A DNA stretch of 64,000 nt from Sesbania bispinosa (lineage: Eukaryota > Streptophyta > Magnoliopsida > Fabales > Fabaceae): positions 149,649-213,648 of the forward strand of contig QLOH01000999.1 in NCBI GenBank assembly GCA_026901365.1, written 5' to 3'. The stretch's first letter is position 1; each line of letters starts with the position of its first letter. The notes below the pieces were generated by a model, which worked only from the letters and a program-made list of their open reading frames with translations, was not told the origin of the DNA and made no database searches. Position numbers and translations under genes: made by a program. Of the stretch, positions 1 to 12,366 are shown piece after piece.

Positions 1-1646
1 AAGTTTCATGACATCAACAAGAGCTACTACTTTTATGCTTTTATGCGTTTTTCATTGACCTTTAAAAAAATCACGTCTCAATTCAAAATGTGTTTTGAAA
101 TTGTTGGCATAACAGAAGTACTGTCTTGAAAAGAATGACTAACCAATATAAACAAACAAGAAAAATTCAAGCATTAAGTTATGACTTGGATCTCAGACTC
201 AAAATTATAGAAACCAGGAATAAAAATAGATTACAAGAGTAAAATAAATATAATTAGCACTATAAAATAGTCTTGAACTATTTTCTTCGGCCTCGATACT
301 GACACGCAAAAGCCTAGGCTAGGTCGATGCTTCATGGACACCAACATGGGGTTTTGTATCTTCTCTTCTCAGTCCTGTCATTCTCTCTCCATCTCTCTCA
401 TCTCGGTCACCCTCCTCTCCTCTCTATCAGTCTCAATCTCAGTGATGTTGTTCTTCTCCATTGTTTGAACCATTTCTTTTATGTTATTTGCTATATTTAG
501 CCCTAAATTCTGAATTTCTTAGACGCTTATCACAGTTACCTTCTTCATCAGCCTTTCTCTATTTTAGGTATGTTGTCACTTTCCAATTGTTTCTTTTTTT
601 TTTTTTATATTTTCAAAGTGAATAAATGAGACTCTACATTACAATAAAATTAATATAGAATTATTTATTTACAATTTTTTTATTTTTGTTTTTTAAATTT
701 GTCCACTTTTAATTAAAAGATATGTGCTAGTCATCTGGCCAATATAAACAAACAATAAAATTTTTATCTTAGGTTCTTTTGGATATATTGATCTATAATA
801 TTTGGGATTGTGAGTTCGTGAAAATTTATTTGATTTACTTTTTTGATGTGTTTTGTGTCACTCCTTTGGTGGGTCTTTTGTTTATCTGGATTTTTTGTAG
901 CTTGAAAAAATGTAATTAGTGCAAAATTAAACTTTGAGTGTATTAATGATTAGAAGGTAACTATTGAATTTAGTAAAAGAAAAGAAAAATATTTAATGTG
1001 CATCTTTTATTTAGCCTTTAATTATAATAAAATGTAAACTTGGAGAAGAGGAACTTCTATCCACCTGTCCAAGAGTGTGTTCCAAGATCCCTCTTTTTCC
1101 TTTTATAATGCGTGTGTGTGAAGAGTGTGATAGAAAATAAGTGCGTGCTCAAGCGCATTACATGCGCACTTGAGCGCCCATTCAGAGGCAAGAGGAGTGG
1201 CTTCAAATGATGTCTGCGCTCAAGCGCATTACATGCGCGTTTGAGCGCGCATTCAGATGATGCAATGGACGCTTCAGCAACTTGTGCTCTCAAGCACACT
1301 TCATGCGTTCTTGAGCGCGCCTTCAGACAATGGGCTTCTTGGCCTTTTTCTTATCTATGGTTGCTTTCTTTAAATTACTTTCCAATCCCACACCTGCAAA
1401 AGTCCATATTTCTCATCGGAATAACATCAAAACTCCAAAATAAACTAAAAATTAAAGATAACTAAAAACAAAGCAATAAAAGAGGAATTGGGGGCAAAAG
1501 TAAGAACAATTATCATCCCAAAGTGCTAAAATTATGTCTAAAACTACTAATTCTACATTTCTATGCACTTAACAGTTATGTTGCTCTTCTCTATTATTTG
1601 AACCATTTCTTTTATTTGTTGTTTGATTTATCGAGCCCTAAATTTC
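1..1646. repeat. Array monomer, C type, internally deleted
   Basis: From about 590 on it carries the variants of the third monomer of the trimer (TATTTGGGATTG near 796, GATTTACTTT near 832, TTTTTTGTAGCTTG near 890). It therefore belongs to a further trimer extending left of the window. It lacks about 128 bp after position 185, where GTTATGA joins directly to CTTGGATCTCAG, so its length is 1646 instead of 1774. Confidence 0.85.
1141..1326. repeat. Triplet of ~71-bp hairpin subrepeats (one per monomer; representative)
   Basis: Three units start at about 1147, 1218 and 1288. Each has a left arm GCGCTCAAGCGCA, a loop of about 5 nt and a right arm such as TGCGCACTTGAGCGC, so each can fold into a near-perfect hairpin, followed by CATTCAG or CTTCAG. 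Equivalent triplets start near 2959, 4727, 6501, 8319, 10086, 11861, 13679, 15448, 17223, 18994, 20765, 22399, 24219 and 26037. In long-form units the third hairpin has CTCAAGCACA facing TGCGTGCTTGAG, so both arms changed relative to the other two hairpins while pairing was kept. GC content is far above the surrounding AT-rich DNA. Confidence 0.9.
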
Positions 1647-4600
1647 AAGTTTCATGACATCAACAAGAGCTACTACTTTTATGCTTTTATGCGTTTTTCA
1701 TTGACCTTTAAAAAAAATCACGTTTCAATTCAAAATGTGTTTTGAAATTGTTGGCATAACAGAGGTACTGTCTTGAAAAGAATGACTAACCAATGTAAAC
1801 AAACAAGAAAAATTCAAGCATTAAGTTATGATAGGAAAAAAAATCAAACTATATTGTGATAATATAATAGGATTGAGTTACACCAACATCATATGTAATT
1901 ATGTCAATATGGAGCAAAAAAAAAATATTCACGAACCCAATCAAATGAGCGTTGAAAACCATGGATCTCAGACTCAAAATTATAGAAACCATGAATAAAA
2001 ACATGATTACAAGAGTAAAATAAATAGAATTTGCACTATAAATTAGTCGTGAACTATTTTCTTCGGCCTCGATATTGACTCGCAAAAGCCTAGGCTAGGT
2101 AGATGCTTCATGGACACCAACATGGGGTTTTGTATCTTCTTTTCTCAGTCCTGTCATTCTCCCTCCATCTCTTTTATCTCAATCACCCTCCTCTCCTCTC
2201 TATCAGTCTCAATCTCAGTGATGTTGTTCTTCTCCATTATTTGAACCATTTCTTTTAGGTTATTTGCTTTATTTAGCTCTAAATTCTGAATTTCTTAGGC
2301 GCTTATCAGAGTTACCTTCTCCATCGGCCTTTCTCTATTTTAGGTTTGTTGTCACTTTCCAATTGTTTCTTTTTTTTTATTTTCAAAGTGAATAAATGAG
2401 ACTCTACATTATAATAAAATGAATATAGAACTATTTATTTGCAATTTTTTTATTACCTTTTTGTTTTTTAAATTTGTCCACTTTTAATTAAAAGTGTGTG
2501 GAGTTGTTGGCACTGATTGTGATCGTGATAAAGAAATATATGTGCTAGTCATCTGGCCAATATAAACAAACAATAAATTTTTTATCTTAGGTACTTTTGG
2601 ATATATTGATCTATAATATTGGGGATTGTGAGTTCGTCAAAATTTATTTGATTTCCTTTTTTGACGTGTTTTGTGTCACTCATTTGGTGGGTCTTTTGTT
2701 TGTCTGGATTGATTGTAGCATGATAAAATGTAATTAGTGCAAAATTAAACTTTGAGTGTATTAACGATTAGAAGGTAACTATTGAATTTAGTAAAAGAAA
2801 AGAAAAAGGTTTAATGTGCATCTTTTATTTAGCCTTTAATTATAATAAAATGTAAACTTGGAGAAGAGGAACTTCTATCCACCTGTCCAAGAGTGTGGTC
2901 CAAGATCCCTCTTTTTCCTTTTATAATGCGTGTGCGTGAAGAGTGTGAGAGAAAATAAGTGCGCGCTCAAGCGCATTACATGCGCACTTGAGCGCCCATT
3001 CAGAGTCAAGAGGAGTGGCTTCAAATGATGTGTGCGCTCAAGCGCACTACATGAGCGTTTGAGCGCGCATTCAGATGATGCAATGGACGCTTCAGCAACT
3101 TGTGCTCTCAAGCACACTTCATGCGTGCTTGAGCGCGCCTTCAGACAATGGGCTTCTTGGCCTTTTTCTTATCTATGGTTGCTTTCTTTAAATTACTTTC
3201 CAATCCCACACCTGCAAAAGTCCATATTTCTCATCGGAATAACATCAAAACTCCAAAATAAACTAAAAATTAAAGATAACTAAAAATAAAGCAATAAAAG
3301 AGCAATTGGGGGCAAAAGTAAGATCAATTATCATCCGAAAGTGCTAAAATTATTCCTAAAACTACTAATTCTACATTTCTACGCACTTAACAATTATGTT
3401 GCTCTTCTCTATTATTTGAACCATTTCTTTTCTTTGTTGCTTGATTTATCTAGCCCTAAATTTCAAGTTTCATGACATCAACAAGAGCTACTACTTTTAT
3501 GCTTTTATGCGTTTTTCATTGACCTTTAAAAAAAATCACGTTTTAATTCAAAATGTGTTTTGAAATTGTTGGCATAACAGAGGTACTGTCTCGAAAAGAA
3601 TGACTAACCAATATAAACAAACAAGAAAAATTCAAGCATTAAGTTATGATAGGAAAAAAAATCACTCTATATTGTGGTAATATAGTAGGAGTGAGCTACA
3701 CCAACATCATATGTAATTATCACAATATGGAGCAAACAAAATATATTCACGAACCCAATCAAATGAGCGTTGAAAACTTTGGATCTCAGACTCAAAATTA
3801 TAGAAACCAGGAATAAAAACATGATTACAAGAGTAAAATAAATATAATTAGCACTATAAAATAGTCGTGAACTATTTTCTTCGACCTCGATACTGACTCG
3901 CAAAAGCCTAGGCGAGGTCGATGCTTCATGGACACCAACATGGGGTTTTGTATCTTCTCTTCTCACTCCTGTCATTCTCCCTCCATCTCTCTCATCTCAA
4001 TCACCCTCCTCTCCTCTCTATCGGTCTCAATCTCAGTGATGTTGTTCTTCTTCATTATTTGAACCATTTCTTTTATGTTATTTGCTATATTTAGCCCTAA
4101 ATTCTTAATTTCTTAGACGCTTATCAAGTTACCTTCTTCATCAGCCTTTCTCTATTTTAGGTATGTTGTCACTTTCCAATTGTTTTTTTTTTATATTTTC
4201 AAAGTGAATAAATGAGACTCTACATTACAATAAAATTAATATAGAATTATTTATTTACAATTTTTTTATTTTTGTTTTTTAAATTTGTCCACTTTTAATT
4301 AAAAGATATGTGCTAGTCATCTGGCCAATATAAACAAACAATAAAATTTTTATCTTAGGTTCTTTTGGATATATTGATCTATAATATTGGGGATTGTGAG
4401 TTCGTGAAAATTTATTTGATTTCCTTTTTTGATGTGTTTTGTGTCACTCCTTTGGTGGGTCTTTTGTTTATCTGGATTGTTTGTAGCATGAAAAAATGTA
4501 ATTAGTGCAAAATTAAACTTTGAGTGTATTAACGATTAGAAGGTAACTATTGAATTTAGTAAAAGAAAAGAAAAATATTTAATGTGCATCTTTTATTTAG

Positions 4601-7006
4601 CCTTTAATTATAATAAAATGTAAACTTGGAGAAGAGGAACTTCTATCCACCTGTCCAAGAGTGTGTTCCAAGATCACTCTTTCTCCTTTTATAATGCGTG
4701 TGTGTGAAGAGTGTGAGAGAAAACAAGTGCGTGCTCAAGCGCATTACATGCGCACTTGAGCGCCCATTCAGAGGCAAGAGGAGTGGCTTCAAATGATGTG
4801 TGCGCTCAAGCGCACTACATGCGCGTTTGAGCGCGCATTCAGATGATGCAATGGACGCTTCAGCAACTTGTGCTCTCAAGCACACTTCATGCGTTCTTGA
4901 GCGCGCCTTCAGACAATGGGCTTCTTGGCCTATTTCTTATCTATGGTTGCTTTCTTTAAATTACTTTCCAATCCCACACCTGCAAAAGTCCATATTTCTC
5001 ATCGGAATAACATCAAAACTCCAAAATAAACTAAAAATTAAAGATAACTAAAAACAAAGCAATAAAAGAGCAATTGGGGGCAAAAGTAAGATCAATTATC
5101 ATCCGAAAGTGCTAAAATTATTCCTAAAACTACTAATTCTACATTTCTACGCACTTAACAATTATGTTGCTCTTCTCTATTATTTGAACCATTTCTTTTC
5201 TTTGTTGCTTGATTTATCTAGCCCTAAATTTCAAGTTTCATGACATCAACAAGAGCTACTACTTTTATGCTTTTATGCGTTTTTCATTGACCTTTAAAAA
5301 AAATCACGTTTTAATTCAAAATGTGTTTTGAAATTGTTGGCATAACAGAGGTACTGTCTCGAAAAGAATGACTAACCAATATAAACAAACAAGAAAAATT
5401 CAAGCATTAAGTTATGATAGGAAAAAAAATCACTCTATATTGTGGTAATATAGTAGGAGTGAGCTACACCAACATCATATGTAATTATCACAATATGGAG
5501 CAAACAAAATATATTCACGAACCCAATCAAATGAGCGTTGAAAACTTTGGATCTCAGACTCAAAATTATAGAAACCAGGAATAAAAACATGATTACAAGA
5601 GTAAAATAAATATAATTAGCACTATAAAATAGTCGTGAACTATTTTCTTCGACCTCGATACTGACTCGCAAAAGCCTAGGCGAGGTCGATGCTTCATGGA
5701 CACCAACATGGGGTTTTGTATCTTCTCTTCTCACTCCTGTCATTCTCCCTCCATCTCTCTCATCTCAATCACCCTCCTCTCCTCTCTATCGGTCTCAATC
5801 TCAGTGATGTTGTTCTTCTTCATTATTTGAACCATTTCTTTTATGTTATTTGCTATATTTAGCCCTAAATTCTTAATTTCTTAGACGCTTATCACAGTTA
5901 CCTTCTTCATCAGCCTTTCTCTATTTTAGGTATGTTGTCACTTTCCAATTGTTTCTTTTTTTTTTTATATTTTCAAAGTGAATAAATGAGACTCTACATT
6001 ACAATAAAATTAATATAGAATTATTTATTTACAATTTTTTTATTTTTGTTTTTTAAATTTGTCCACTTTTAATTAAAAGATATGTGCTAGTCATCTGGCC
6101 AATATAAACAAACAATAAAATTTTTATCTTAGGTTCTTTTGGATATATTGATCTATAATATTTGGGATTGTGAGTTCGTGAAAATTTATTTGATTTACTT
6201 TTTTGATGTGTTTTGTGTCACTCCTTTGGTGGGTCTTTTGTTTATCTGGATTTTTTGTAGCTTGAAAAAATGTAATTAGTGCAAAATTAAACTTTGAGTG
6301 TATTAATGATTAGAAGGTAACTATTGAATTTAGTAAAAGAAAAGAAAAATATTTAATGTGCATCTTTTATTTAGCCTTTAATTATAATAAAATGTAAACT
6401 TGGAGAAGAGGAACTTCTATCCACCTGTCCAAGAGTGTGTTCCAAGATCCCTCTTTTTCCTTTTATAATGCGTGTGTGTGAAGAGTGTGATAGAAAATAA
6501 GTGCGTGCTCAAGCGCATTACATGCGCACTTGAGCGCCCATTCAGAGGCAAGAGGAGTGGCTTCAAATGATGTCTGCGCTCAAGAGCATTACATGCGCGT
6601 TTGAGCGCGCATTCAGATGATGCAATGGACGCTTCAGCAACTTGTGCTCTCAAGCACACTTCATGCGTTCTTGAGCGCGCCTTCAGACAATGGGCTTCTT
6701 GGCCTTTTTCTTATCTATGGTTGCTTTCTTTAAATTACTTTCCAATCCCACACCTGCAAAAGTCCATATTTCTCATCGGAATAACATCAAAACTCCAAAA
6801 TAAACTAAAAATTAAAGATAACTAAAAACAAAGCAATAAAAGAGGAATTGGGGGCAAAAGTAAGAACAATTATCATCCCAAAGTGCTAAAATTATGTCTA
6901 AAACTACTAATTCTACATTTCTATGCACTTAACAGTTATGTTGCTCTTCTCTATTATTTGAACCATTTCTTTTATTTGTTGTTTGATTTATCGAGCCCTA
7001 AATTTC
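1647..7006. repeat. Higher-order trimer, copy 1 (A 1818 + B 1768 + C 1774)
   Basis: Three distinguishable monomers start at 1647 (A), 3465 (B) and 5233 (C). A keeps a segment of about 44 bp (TGTGGAGTTGTTGGCACTG, near 2495) that B and C lack. The whole 5360-bp block recurs at 7007 with only scattered single-base differences, whereas A, B and C differ from each other at many positions. That is the defining pattern of a higher-order repeat. Confidence 0.93.
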
Positions 7007-10000
7007 AAGTTTCATGACATCAACAAGAGCTACTACTTTTATGCTTTTATGCGTTTTTCATTGACCTTTAAAAAAAATCACGTTTCAATTCAAAATGTGT
7101 TTTGAAATTGTTGGCATAACAGAGGTACTGTCTTGAAAAGAATGACTAACCAATGTAAACAAACAAGAAAAATTCAAGCATTAAGTTATGATAGGAAAAA
7201 AAATCAAACTATATTGTGATAATATAATAGGATTGAGTTACACCAACATCATATGTAATTATGTCAATATGGAGCAAAAAAAAAATATTCACGAACCCAA
7301 TCAAATGAGCGTTGAAAACCATGGATCTCAGACTCAAAATTATAGAAACCATGAATAAAAACATGATTACAAGAGTAAAATAAATAGAATTTGCACTATA
7401 AATTAGTCGTGAACTATTTTCTTCGGCCTCGATATTGACTCGCAAAAGCCTAGGCTAGGTAGATGCTTCATGGACACCAACATGGGGTTTTGTATCTTCT
7501 TTTCTCAGTCCTGTCATTCTCCCTCCATCTCTTTTATCTCAATCACCCTCCTCTCCTCTCTATCAGTCTCAATCTCAGTGATGTTGTTCTTCTCCATTAT
7601 TTGAACCATTTCTTTTAGGTTATTTGCTTTATTTAGCTCTAAATTCTGAATTTCTTAGGCGCTTATCAGAGTTACCTTCTCCATCGGCCTTTCTCTATTT
7701 TAGGTTTGTTGTGACTTTCCAATTGTTTCTTTTTTTTTATTTTCAAAGTGAATAAATGAGACTCTACATTATAATAAAATGAATATAGAACTATTTATTT
7801 GCAATTTTTTTATTACCTTTTTGTTTTTTAAATTTGTCCACTTTTAATTAAAAGTGTGTGGAGTTGTTGGCACTGATTGTGATCGTGATAAAGAAATATA
7901 TGTGCTAGTCATCTGGCCAATATAAACAAACAATAAATTTTTTATCTTAGGTACTTTTGGATATATTGATCTATAATATTGGGGATTGTGAGTTCGTCAA
8001 AATTTATTTGATTTCCTTTTTTGACGTGTTTTGTGTCACTCATTTGGTGGGTCTTTTGTTTGTCTGGATTGATTGTAGCATGATAAAATGTAATTAGTGC
8101 AAAATTAAACTTTGAGTGTATTAACGATTAGAAGGTAACTATTGAATTTAGTAAAAGAAAAGAAAAAGGTTTAATGTGCATCTTTTATTTAGCCTTTAAT
8201 TATAATAAAATGTAAACTTGGAGAAGAGGAACTTCTATCCACCTGTCCAAGAGTGTGGTCCAAGATCCCTCTTTTTCCTTTTATAATGCGTGTGCGTGAA
8301 GAGTGTGAGAGAAAATAAGTGCGCGCTCAAGCGCATTACATGCGCACTTGAGCGCCCATTCAGAGTCAAGAGGAGTGGCTTCAAATGATGTGTGCGCTCA
8401 AGCGCACTACATGAGCGTTTGAGCGCGCATTCAGATGATGCAATGGACGCTTCAGCAACTTGTGCTCTCAAGCACACTTCATGCGTGCTTGAGCGCGCCT
8501 TCAGACAATGGGCTTCTTGGCCTTTTTCTTATCTATGGTTGCTTTCTTTAAATTACTTTCCAATCCCACACCTGCAAAAGTCCATATTTCTCATCGGAAT
8601 AACATCAAAACTCCAAAATAAACTAAAAATTAAAGATAACTAAAAATAAAGCAATAAAAGAGCAATTGGGGGCAAAAGTAAGATCAATTATCATCCGAAA
8701 GTGCTAAAATTATTCCTAAAACTACTAATTCTACATTTCTACGCACTTAACAATTATGTTGCTCTTCTCTATTATTTGAACCATTTCTTTTCTTTGTTGC
8801 TTGATTTATCTAGCCCTAAATTTCAAGTTTCATGACATCAACAAGAGCTACTACTTTTATGCTTTTATGCGTTTTTCATTGACCTTTAAAAAAAATCACG
8901 TTTTAATTCAAAATGTGTTTTGAAATTGTTGGCATAACAGAGGTACTGTCTCGAAAAGAATGACTAACCAATATAAACAAACAAGAAAAATTCAAGCATT
9001 AAGTTATGATAGGAAAAAAAATCACTCTATATTGTGGTAATATAGTAGGAGTGAGCTACACCAACATCATATGTAATTATCACAATATGGAGCAAACAAA
9101 ATATATTCACGAACCCAATCAAATGAGCGTTGAAAACTTTGGATCTCAGACTCAAAATTATAGAAACCAGGAATAAAAACATGATTACAAGAGTAAAATA
9201 AATATAATTAGCACTATAAAATAGTCGTGAACTATTTTCTTCGACCTCGATACTGACTCGCAAAAGCCTAGGCGAGGTCGATGCTTCATGGACACCAACA
9301 TGGGGTTTTGTATCTTCTCTTCTCACTCCTGTCATTCTCCCTCCATCTCTCTCATCTCAATCACCCTCCTCTCCTCTCTATCGGTCTCAATCTCAGTGAT
9401 GTTGTTCTTCTTCATTATTTGAACCATTTCTTTTATGTTATTTGCTATATTTAGCCCTAAATTCTTAATTTCTTAGACGCTTATCAAGTTACCTTCTTCA
9501 TCAGCCTTTCTCTATTTTAGGTATGTTGTCACTTTCCAATTGTTTTTTTTTTTATATTTTCAAAGTGAATAAATGAGACTCTACATTACAATAAAATTAA
9601 TATAGAATTATTTATTTACAATTTTTTATTTTTGTTTTTTAAATTTGTCCACTTTTAATTAAAAGATATGTGCTAGTCATCTGGCCAATATAAACAAACA
9701 ATAAAATTTTTATCTTAGGTTCTTTTGGATATATTGATCTATAATATTGGGGATTGTGAGTTCGTGAAAATTTATTTGATTTCCTTTTTTGATGTGTTTT
9801 GTGTCACTCCTTTGGTGGGTCTTTTGTTTATCTGGATTGTTTGTAGCATGAAAAAATGTAATTAGTGCAAAATTAAACTTTGAGTGTATTAACGATTAGA
9901 AGGTAACTATTGAATTTAGTAAAAGAAAAGAAAAATATTTAATGTGCATCTTTTATTTAGCCTTTAATTATAATAAATGTAAACTTGGAGAAGAGGAACT

Positions 10001-12366
10001 TCTATCCACCTGTCCAAGAGTGTGTTCCAAGATCACTCTTTCTCCTTTTATAATGCGTGTGTGTGAAGAGTGTGAGAGAAAACAAGTGCGTGCTCAAGCG
10101 CATTACATGCGCACTTGAGCGCCCATTCAGAGGCAAGAGGAGTGGCTTCAAATGATGTGTGCGCTCAAGCGCACTACATGCGCGTTTGAGCGCGCATTCA
10201 GATGATGCAATGGACGCTTCAGCAACTTGTGCTCTCAAGCACACTTCATGCGTTCTTGAGCGCGCCTTCAGACAATGGGCTTCTTGGCCTATTTCTTATC
10301 TATGGTTGCTTTCTTTAAATTACTTTCCAATCCCACACCTGCAAAAGTCCATATTTCTCATCGGAATAACATCAAAACTCCAAAATAAACTAAAAATTAA
10401 AGATAACTAAAAACAAAGCAATAAAAGAGCAATTGGGGGCAAAAGTAAGATCAATTATCATCCGAAAGTGCTAAAATTATTCCTAAAACTACTAATTCTA
10501 CATTTCTACGCACTTAACAATTATGTTGCTCTTCTCTATTATTTGAACCATTTCTTTTCTTTGTTGCTTGATTTATCTAGCCCTAAATTTCAAGTTTCAT
10601 GACATCAACAAGAGCTACTACTTTTATGCTTTTATGCGTTTTTCATTGACCTTTAAAAAAAATCACGTTTTAATTCAAAATGTGTTTTGAAATTGTTGGC
10701 ATAACAGAGGTACTGTCTCGAAAAGAATGACTAACCAATATAAACAAACAAGAAAAATTCAAGCATTAAGTTATGATAGGAAAAAAAATCACTCTATATT
10801 GTGGTAATATAGTAGGAGTGAGCTACACCAACATCATATGTAATTATCACAATATGGAGCAAACAAAATATATTCACGAACCCAATCAAATGAGCGTTGA
10901 AAACTTTGGATCTCAGACTCAAAATTATAGAAACCAGGAATAAAAACATGATTACAAGAGTAAAATAAATATAATTAGCACTATAAAATAGTCGTGAACT
11001 ATTTTCTTCGACCTCGATACTGACTCGCAAAAGCCTAGGCGAGGTCGATGCTTCATGGACACCAACATGGGGTTTTGTATCTTCTCTTCTCACTCCTGTC
11101 ATTCTCCCTCCATCTCTCTCATCTCAATCACCCTCCTCTCCTCTCTATCGGTCTCAATCTCAGTGATGTTGTTCTTCTTCATTATTTGAACCATTTCTTT
11201 TATGTTATTTGCTATATTTAGCCCTAAATTCTTAATTTCTTAGACGCTTATCACAGTTACCTTCTTCATCAGCCTTTCTCTATTTTAGGTATGTTGTCAC
11301 TTTCCAATTGTTTCTTTTTTTTTTTTATATTTTCAAAGTGAATAAATGAGACTCTACATTACAATAAAATTAATATAGAATTATTTATTTACAATTTTTT
11401 TATTTTTGTTTTTTAAATTTGTCCACTTTTAATTAAAAGATATGTGCTAGTCATCTGGCCAATATAAACAAACAATAAAATTTTTATCTTAGGTTCTTTT
11501 GGATATATTGATCTATAATATTTGGGATTGTGAGTTCGTGAAAATTTATTTGATTTACTTTTTTGATGTGTTTTGTGTCACTCCTTTGGTGGGTCTTTTG
11601 TTTATCTGGATTTTTTGTAGCTTGAAAAAATGTAATTAGTGCAAAATTAAACTTTGAGTGTATTAATGATTAGAAGGTAACTATTGAATTTAGTAAAAGA
11701 AAAGAAAAATATTTAATGTGCATCTTTTATTTAGCCTTTAATTATAATAAAATGTAAACTTGGAGAAGAGGAACTTCTATCCACCTGTCCAAGAGTGTGT
11801 TCCAAGATCCCTCTTTTTCCTTTTATAATGCGTGTGTGTGAAGAGTGTGATAGAAAATAAGTGCGTGCTCAAGCGCATTACATGCGCACTTGAGCGCCCA
11901 TTCAGAGGCAAGAGGAGTGGCTTCAAATGATGTCTGCGCTCAAGAGCATTACATGCGCGTTTGAGCGCGCATTCAGATGATGCAATGGACGCTTCAGCAA
12001 CTTGTGCTCTCAAGCACACTTCATGCGTTCTTGAGCGCGCCTTCAGACAATGGGCTTCTTGGCCTTTTTCTTATCTATGGTTGCTTTCTTTAAATTACTT
12101 TCCAATCCCACACCTGCAAAAGTCCATATTTCTCATCGGAATAACATCAAAACTCCAAAATAAACTAAAAATTAAAGATAACTAAAAACAAAGCAATAAA
12201 AGAGGAATTGGGGGCAAAAGTAAGAACAATTATCATCCCAAAGTGCTAAAATTATGTCTAAAACTACTAATTCTACATTTCTATGCACTTAACAGTTATG
12301 TTGCTCTTCTCTATTATTTGAACCATTTCTTTTATTTGTTGTTTGATTTATCGAGCCCTAAATTTC
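7007..12366. repeat. Higher-order trimer, copy 2
   Basis: Monomers start at 7007, 8825 and 10592, total 5360 bp. Visible differences from copy 1 are few: TTGTGACTTTCC near 7710 instead of TTGTCACTTTCC, CAAGAGCATT at 6583 and 11943 instead of CAAGCGCATT at 1221, and one-base length changes in T and A runs near 4185/9543, 4260/9620 and 9977. Confidence 0.93.

Noticed and set aside
1057..1465. Overlapping 80-codon (minus) and 74-83-codon (plus) open frames over the hairpin block, present in every array unit
   Set aside because: They arise from the GC-rich palindromes, lie on opposite strands over the same bases, and persist because the units are recent copies. No domain, splice or promoter evidence.
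3667..3975. 102-codon minus-strand frame with hydrophobic stretches, recurring in the array
   Set aside because: AT-rich DNA read backwards gives Ile/Leu/Phe-rich runs. Length varies between units (78-102 codons) with start-side changes and no family is recognisable.
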